Positions 60,394 through 64,000 of a stretch of DNA of 64,000 bases are shown here, piece after piece. The notes under the pieces are model-generated. The model was not told the origin of the DNA. It did no database searches and saw only the letters and a program-made list of their open reading frames with translations. The translations under genes were made by a program, and so were the position numbers. The DNA is from Pontibacter ummariensis (GTDB taxonomy: Bacteria; Bacteroidota; Bacteroidia; Cytophagales; Hymenobacteraceae): contig NZ_FZOQ01000022.1 of assembly GCF_900188175.1 (NCBI RefSeq), positions 28,121 to 92,120 on the forward strand, written 5' to 3'. Positions within the stretch are counted from its first letter, which is position 1. Every line of letters starts with the position of its first letter.

Positions 60394-62043
60394 ATGTACA
60401 AGAAGTCTATTGCCGGTCTGTTTGTTGGCGTTCTTGCCTTTGGCCTACTTTCCTTCAAAACCGAGTCTGAGCGTTACTTTGAGATAGCCAAAAACCTGGA
60501 TGTTTTTGCCACGCTTTTCAAAGAGGTGAACACCTACTATGTAGATGATGTGCCTCCAGCCAAAATGATGCGTACCGGCATTGACGCCATGCTCAAGTCG
60601 CTGGACCCCTACACTAATTACATTCCAGAAGACGATATCGAAGACTTCCGCACCATGACTACCGGCCAGTACGGTGGTATCGGTGCTGTGATTGGCAGTC
60701 GCGAAGGAAAAGTAGTGGTGCAAATGCCTTACGAAAACTCGCCGGCCCATAAAGCTGGACTGGCCATTGGTGACGAGATATTGAAAATAAATGGTGTAAC
60801 GGTAACCGGTAAGTCTACTTCAGATGTAAGCAAGCTTTTGAAAGGGCAGGCAAATACTTCTGTTAAACTGGAAGTGCGCAGCTATGGACAAACAAAGTCC
60901 AGAACAGTAGAATTGTTGCGAGACAATATTATGGTAGAGAACGTGCCGTATTATGGCATGTTAGATAATGAGATCGGTTATTTCCAGCTGTCTGGCTTCA
61001 CGGTTGATGCTTCGAAAGAGGTGAAAATGGCTGTTCAGAAGCTGAAAGAGATGGGGGCGAAGAAAATAGTTTTCGACCTGCGCGATAACCCGGGAGGTTT
61101 ACTGCATGAAGCAGTAAATATCTCCAACGTGTTTGTGGACAAGGGGCAGGACATCGTTAGCACCAAAGGCAAGGTAAAGGAGTGGAACAAAACTTATAAA
61201 GCACTGGATGAACCTCTTGATAAAAACATTCCGCTCGTGATTCTTACCAGTTCCCGCAGTGCCTCGGCTTCTGAGATTGTAGCTGGCGTGATGCAGGACT
61301 ACGACCGTGCCGTGTTGGTAGGAGAGCGTACGTTCGGGAAAGGCCTAGTACAAGTAACACGTCCTTTATCTTATAACTCACAGCTAAAGGTAACAACAGC
61401 TAAGTACTATATCCCAAGTGGACGTTGCATTCAGGCGATTGATTACACACACCGTAACGAAGACGGTAGCGTAGGTAAAGTGCCGGATTCACTACGTGTT
61501 GCTTTTAAAACTGCGGCCGGAAGAACAGTATACGATGGTGGTGGGGTAGCGCCTGATGTGGAAGTAAAACAGCAAGAGTATTCCGATATCACCAAAACCA
61601 TTGCGGCTAAAGGCTATTTCTTTGACTATGCGAATAAGTATAAGTTTGAGCATCCTACTATTCCGGCCGCTAAAGAGTTTAACCTTACTGATGAAGAATA
61701 CAAAAGCTTTGTTTCTTACTTGAGCGGTAAGGATGTGTCTTATGCTACTAACATAGAAAGTGAGTTGGATGAGTTAGCAGCTGAGGCAAAAGAAGGCAAG
61801 CATTATGATGATATCAGGGCAGAACTGGAGGCAATCAGAAACAAAGTGTCGCACAACAAGGCGAATGATTTAATGCGCTTCAAGTCCGAAATCATGGAGG
61901 TGTTAGAGGCTGAGATCGCTTCAAGATACTACCTCCAGAAAGGCTACATTGAAGCTACATTTGATGATGACCCGGATATTTTAATGGCAAAGCAAGTGCT
62001 GAACAATCCAGAAAAGTATAGTTCTTATCTGAAGTTAAACTAG
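60394..62043 (+). CDS. carboxy-terminal processing peptidase (S41 family)
   Basis: 549 residues. The N-terminal signal or anchor is MYKKSIAGLFVGVLAFGLLS. A PDZ domain (residues about 85-170, including YENSPAHKAGLAIGDEILKI) precedes the protease core, with the catalytic Ser in SSRSASASEIVAG (the Ser after Arg) and Lys in ERTFGKGLVQV. It cleaves proteins near their C-termini in the periplasm. It lies 38 nt after rnpA and is followed by a terminator. The C-terminal about 150 residues are an added helical segment typical of Bacteroidota forms. Confidence 0.94.
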   Translation: MYKKSIAGLFVGVLAFGLLSFKTESERYFEIAKNLDVFATLFKEVNTYYVDDVPPAKMMRTGIDAMLKSLDPYTNYIPEDDIEDFRTMTTGQYGGIGAVIGSREGKVVVQMPYENSPAHKAGLAIGDEILKINGVTVTGKSTSDVSKLLKGQANTSVKLEVRSYGQTKSRTVELLRDNIMVENVPYYGMLDNEIGYFQLSGFTVDASKEVKMAVQKLKEMGAKKIVFDLRDNPGGLLHEAVNISNVFVDKGQDIVSTKGKVKEWNKTYKALDEPLDKNIPLVILTSSRSASASEIVAGVMQDYDRAVLVGERTFGKGLVQVTRPLSYNSQLKVTTAKYYIPSGRCIQAIDYTHRNEDGSVGKVPDSLRVAFKTAAGRTVYDGGGVAPDVEVKQQEYSDITKTIAAKGYFFDYANKYKFEHPTIPAAKEFNLTDEEYKSFVSYLSGKDVSYATNIESELDELAAEAKEGKHYDDIRAELEAIRNKVSHNKANDLMRFKSEIMEVLEAEIASRYYLQKGYIEATFDDDPDILMAKQVLNNPEKYSSYLKLN

Positions 62044-62059
62044 AGGGAGACAGTGTATA

Positions 62060-62092
62060 GGAGGGTGGTGCCAAAAGGTGCCACCCTCTTTT
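62060..62092 (+). terminator. intrinsic terminator after the S41 protease
   Basis: GAGGGTGG and CCACCCTC pair, with a smaller inner pairing in the loop, followed by TTTTG. Confidence 0.75.
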
Positions 62093-62134
62093 GTTGTAAA
62101 GCCCATCCGTATAACTCTCCCTACAAACTAGTGT

Positions 62135-62165
62135 TTTGGAGCTGTGCAATGTTCCATTAATTTTG
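62135..62165 (+). promoter_or_regulatory. consensus promoter upstream of tsaB
   Basis: TTTG (62135-62138), 19-nt spacer, TAATTTTG (62158-62165), giving an about 38-nt leader before ATG 62210. Its position also argues against the upstream start at 62144. Confidence 0.78.
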
Positions 62166-62209
62166 TAAAAAGATTCCAGGTAGCTTGCCTAACTAATTTA
62201 CTATATATT

Positions 62210-62905
62210 ATGCCTTTGTTGCTTGCCATTGAAACCTCCACTACTGTTTGCTCTGTTGCCTTGTTCAACGGACCACAACTGCTAGGGACTTCTGAGTTGC
62301 AGATAGAGAAGTCTCACTCTTCGCATATTACGGTTATGATAAGCCAGCTAGTAGAGAATTGCGGCATAACCTTACAGGATTTGGAGGCGGTGGTAGTCTC
62401 AGGAGGGCCTGGGTCGTATACAGGCTTGAGGATAGGGTCAGCTACAGCAAAAGGCCTTTGTTACTCACTTAACATTCCCTTGCTGGAAGTTTCAACTCTG
62501 CATGGCTTGGCTGCACAAGTTGTGGCTGTCACACCAAAGCCTTCCCGTTTCCTGTTTTGTCCTATGCTGGATGCCAGAAGAATGGAAGTGTATCTTTGCG
62601 TGCTGAATAGTCAGCTGCAGGAAGTAGAGCCAGTAGCCCCTGTTGTGTTGGATGCCAGTACACTGGAAGACAGGCTAGCAGAGCAGCAAATAGTTTTTAT
62701 GGGTAGTGGCGCGCAAAAATTCAAAGAATTGGTAGCCGAAAACGAAAATGCTTTGTTTGTAGATAACGTAGTGCCGTCTGCCATTACCATTGGGCAATTA
62801 GCGCTGCAGAAGTATGAGCAAAAAACGTTTGAGGATGTAGCCTATTATGAACCCTTCTATTTAAAGGATGTTTACATAACAAAAGCAGGTAAAAGCGCTA
62901 AATAA
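62210..62905 (+). CDS. tsaB: tRNA threonylcarbamoyladenosine biosynthesis protein TsaB
   Basis: 231 residues from ATG 62210; the 22 upstream codons are excluded because a promoter lies within them. TsaB partners TsaD and TsaE to make t6A37 of tRNA. Motifs are LLAIETSTTVCSVALF at the start, SHSSHITVMI, and VVVSGGPGSYTGLRIGSATA. The length is normal. A DUF2480 gene follows 9 nt later, so the two form an operon. Confidence 0.94.
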   Translation: MPLLLAIETSTTVCSVALFNGPQLLGTSELQIEKSHSSHITVMISQLVENCGITLQDLEAVVVSGGPGSYTGLRIGSATAKGLCYSLNIPLLEVSTLHGLAAQVVAVTPKPSRFLFCPMLDARRMEVYLCVLNSQLQEVEPVAPVVLDASTLEDRLAEQQIVFMGSGAQKFKELVAENENALFVDNVVPSAITIGQLALQKYEQKTFEDVAYYEPFYLKDVYITKAGKSAK

Positions 62906-62914
62906 GAACGAGAT

Positions 62915-63427
62915 ATGTCAGAGATAATAAACAAAGTAGCACAGAGCGCGCTGGTTACACTCAACCTGGAGGAGTTGGTTCACCCGGGAGAGCGTGTGGT
63001 ATACGATATAAAAGATAACCTCTTCCATGGCCTGATCCTTAAGGAGAAAGATTTTCGAGCCTTTATGAAAGAGCATGACTGGTTGCAGTATCAGGGCAAG
63101 AATGTGGCGATCATATGTTCTGCGGATGCTATAGTGCCTACCTGGGCTTATATGTTATTAGCAACAAAGCTGCAGAATCATGCAAATCATTACGTGTTCG
63201 GGAACCTGGAGGCACTGGAACAGTCTTTAATGCAGGAGGCGATCAACAAAATTAATGTAGAAGAATACCAGGATGGCAAAGTAGTGGTAAAAGGTTGTGC
63301 AGGGGTAGAAGTGCCAACCTATGCCTATGTGGAAATAATGCGAAAGCTTTTGCCTGTAGTAAGTAGCCTTATGTATGGCGAACCTTGCAGTACTGTGCCG
63401 TTATATAAGCGCCCTAAAACTGTATAA
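62915..63427 (+). CDS. DUF2480 family protein
   Basis: 170 residues. The pattern NKVAQSALVTLNLEELVHPG, DIKDNLFHGLILKEKDFRAF and VVKGCAGVEVPTYAYVEIMR matches the DUF2480 family of Bacteroidota, function unknown. It starts 9 nt after tsaB, so a link to tRNA modification is possible but not shown. A strong terminator follows at 63451. Confidence 0.85.
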   Translation: MSEIINKVAQSALVTLNLEELVHPGERVVYDIKDNLFHGLILKEKDFRAFMKEHDWLQYQGKNVAIICSADAIVPTWAYMLLATKLQNHANHYVFGNLEALEQSLMQEAINKINVEEYQDGKVVVKGCAGVEVPTYAYVEIMRKLLPVVSSLMYGEPCSTVPLYKRPKTV

Positions 63428-63450
63428 TAAGTTTAAAAAAGCAATATTTA

Positions 63451-63487
63451 ATAAAGCTCCCGTCGGATAGGCGGGAGCTTTATCTTT
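63451..63487 (+). terminator. intrinsic terminator after the DUF2480 gene
   Basis: ATAAAGCTCCCG (63451-63462) pairs with CGGGAGCTTTAT (63472-63483), followed by a T-rich run. Confidence 0.85.
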
Positions 63488-63825
63488 TTCCTTTAGTGTG
63501 AGCTTATCAGCTGTTGAACTTCGTGGAGTTGGTCTTAGGTTACCTCCGAGCGGTGGGGGAGACTCCAGCGACTAGGCGGTAAAAGGGGATTACTGGGTAA
63601 AGCAATCCTGCCAAGGGGGAACTTCAGGCCCCGCTTTTGCTGTTTTTTTCCAGCACTAAGAGGAAAAGCATGCAGGGGGAGCAGTTAAAAAGCTGTTTTA
63701 GCCGGAGCTTCCGCCGGTCCTCTGGCTGTTACCCTCTAGCGCCCGCTCTAGAGAAGGGGATCAAAAAGAATCCCCCACTGCCTGAGCTACTTAGCTTTTT
63801 TTCTGCGCTGATCTTCCCTTGGGCC

Positions 63826-63855
63826 TTGCTTGCCGGGAAACTTTGCCTACCTTTG
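63826..63855 (+). promoter_or_regulatory. first of two tandem promoters at the right edge
   Basis: TTG (63826-63828), 19-nt spacer, TACCTTTG (63848-63855). Full match to the Bacteroidota consensus. Confidence 0.72.
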
Positions 63856-63948
63856 CGCTCCCTTCGGCAGGACAGGGGCAGCGATAACAGGGGTTGAATG
63901 AGTCTTTAGCAGGCAAAGGGAAAAAGAGAAAAACCTCTCCCCTGGTGC

Positions 63949-63978
63949 TTGCAAAACGAAAAACTCTTCTTACCTTTG
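63949..63978 (+). promoter_or_regulatory. second of two tandem promoters at the right edge
   Basis: TTG (63949-63951), 19-nt spacer, TACCTTTG (63971-63978). Same -7 box and spacing as the first promoter, 123 nt downstream; an A-rich stretch (63952-63963) lies in the spacer. Confidence 0.75.
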
Positions 63979-64000
63979 CAGCCCGCTTCACAAGGAAGGG

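Larger units (their letters stand above)
63488..64000 (+). other. non-coding right end with orphan terminator and tandem promoters
   Basis: 513 nt without a convincing ORF; an 86-codon frame (63637-63897) looks spurious. It holds hairpins (GGATT/AATCC, 63587-63608; GGGG/CCCC, 63615-63632) followed by a seven-T run (63643-63649), then two promoter motifs reading to the right. This looks like the upstream region of a strongly transcribed, probably stable-RNA, operon. Confidence 0.5.

Noticed and set aside
63637..63897. 86-codon plus-strand frame near the right end
   Set aside because: It begins within the orphan hairpin's T run, crosses the first promoter and has an unlikely Ser/Arg/Pro/Leu composition.

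Overview
The window looks like a chromosomal segment from a Bacteroidota bacterium, most likely order Cytophagales near Pontibacter/Hymenobacteraceae (the genus is an inference). Supporting signs are the gliding-motility genes gldB, gldD and gldE, TAnnTTTG-type -7 promoter boxes with a TTG or TTTG about 19 nt upstream, almost no Shine-Dalgarno sequences, several TTG starts, and Bacteroidota-specific small proteins (bTHX, a COX24/mS38-like peptide, DUF6150, DUF2480 and four-helix-bundle S23 families). Coding density is high, and I see no prophage, transposase, plasmid gene or CRISPR array.

Layout. 1-3.8 kb: fatty-acid beta-oxidation genes (thiolase and a VLCAD-like acyl-CoA dehydrogenase) split by a four-helix-bundle S23-type gene that is bracketed by inverted GACAAAGGAC repeats. 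3.9-10.3 kb, minus strand: a frameshifted acyl-CoA thioesterase, recG, gldD, gldE, ssb and mutY. 10.6-13.7 kb, plus strand: HU-family protein, TPR protein, a 29-aa COX24-like peptide and ribonuclease E/G. 13.7-25.3 kb: a mixed region with two outer-membrane or repeat proteins, gldB, an asparagine synthase plus glycosyltransferase pair, endonuclease III, an ECF sigma factor with a small overlapping partner, a truncated haemoglobin and unassigned small proteins. 25.5-42.3 kb: MFS exporter, bTHX, uvrA, tpiA, a DUF6150 protein, prmA, a 1589-residue secreted protein I cannot assign, plsY, an M20 dipeptidase, an outer-membrane barrel and a ComM-type AAA protein.

42.5-49.6 kb: an orphan GAF/PAS histidine kinase, then a minus-strand envelope cluster (gmhA, a small membrane protein, an MsbA-like ABC exporter and a Wzi-like barrel). 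49.9-57.8 kb: upp, a membrane protein, a DEAD-box helicase, dihydroorotase, a DUF6980-like protein, tRNA-His, a PfkB kinase, a small hydrophilic protein and a geranylgeranyl-reductase-like flavoprotein. 57.8-63.4 kb: an M61 peptidase, then rpmH, rnpA, a carboxy-terminal processing protease, tsaB and a DUF2480 protein. The final 0.5 kb has no convincing gene but carries an orphan terminator-like hairpin and two matching promoter motifs pointing off the right edge. These may drive an rRNA or other stable-RNA operon just outside the window.

Most genes are housekeeping: DNA repair (recG, mutY, nth, uvrA, ssb), RNA processing and translation (rng, rnpA, rpmH, bTHX, prmA, tsaB, tRNA-His, RNA helicase), nucleotide salvage and synthesis (upp, pyrC), and envelope and gliding functions. 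I found no clear new defence or mobile system. The best leads are the repeat-bracketed S23 gene, the giant secreted protein next to prmA, the thioesterase frameshift, unpaired bases in the tRNA-His acceptor stem, and the tandem promoters at the right edge.
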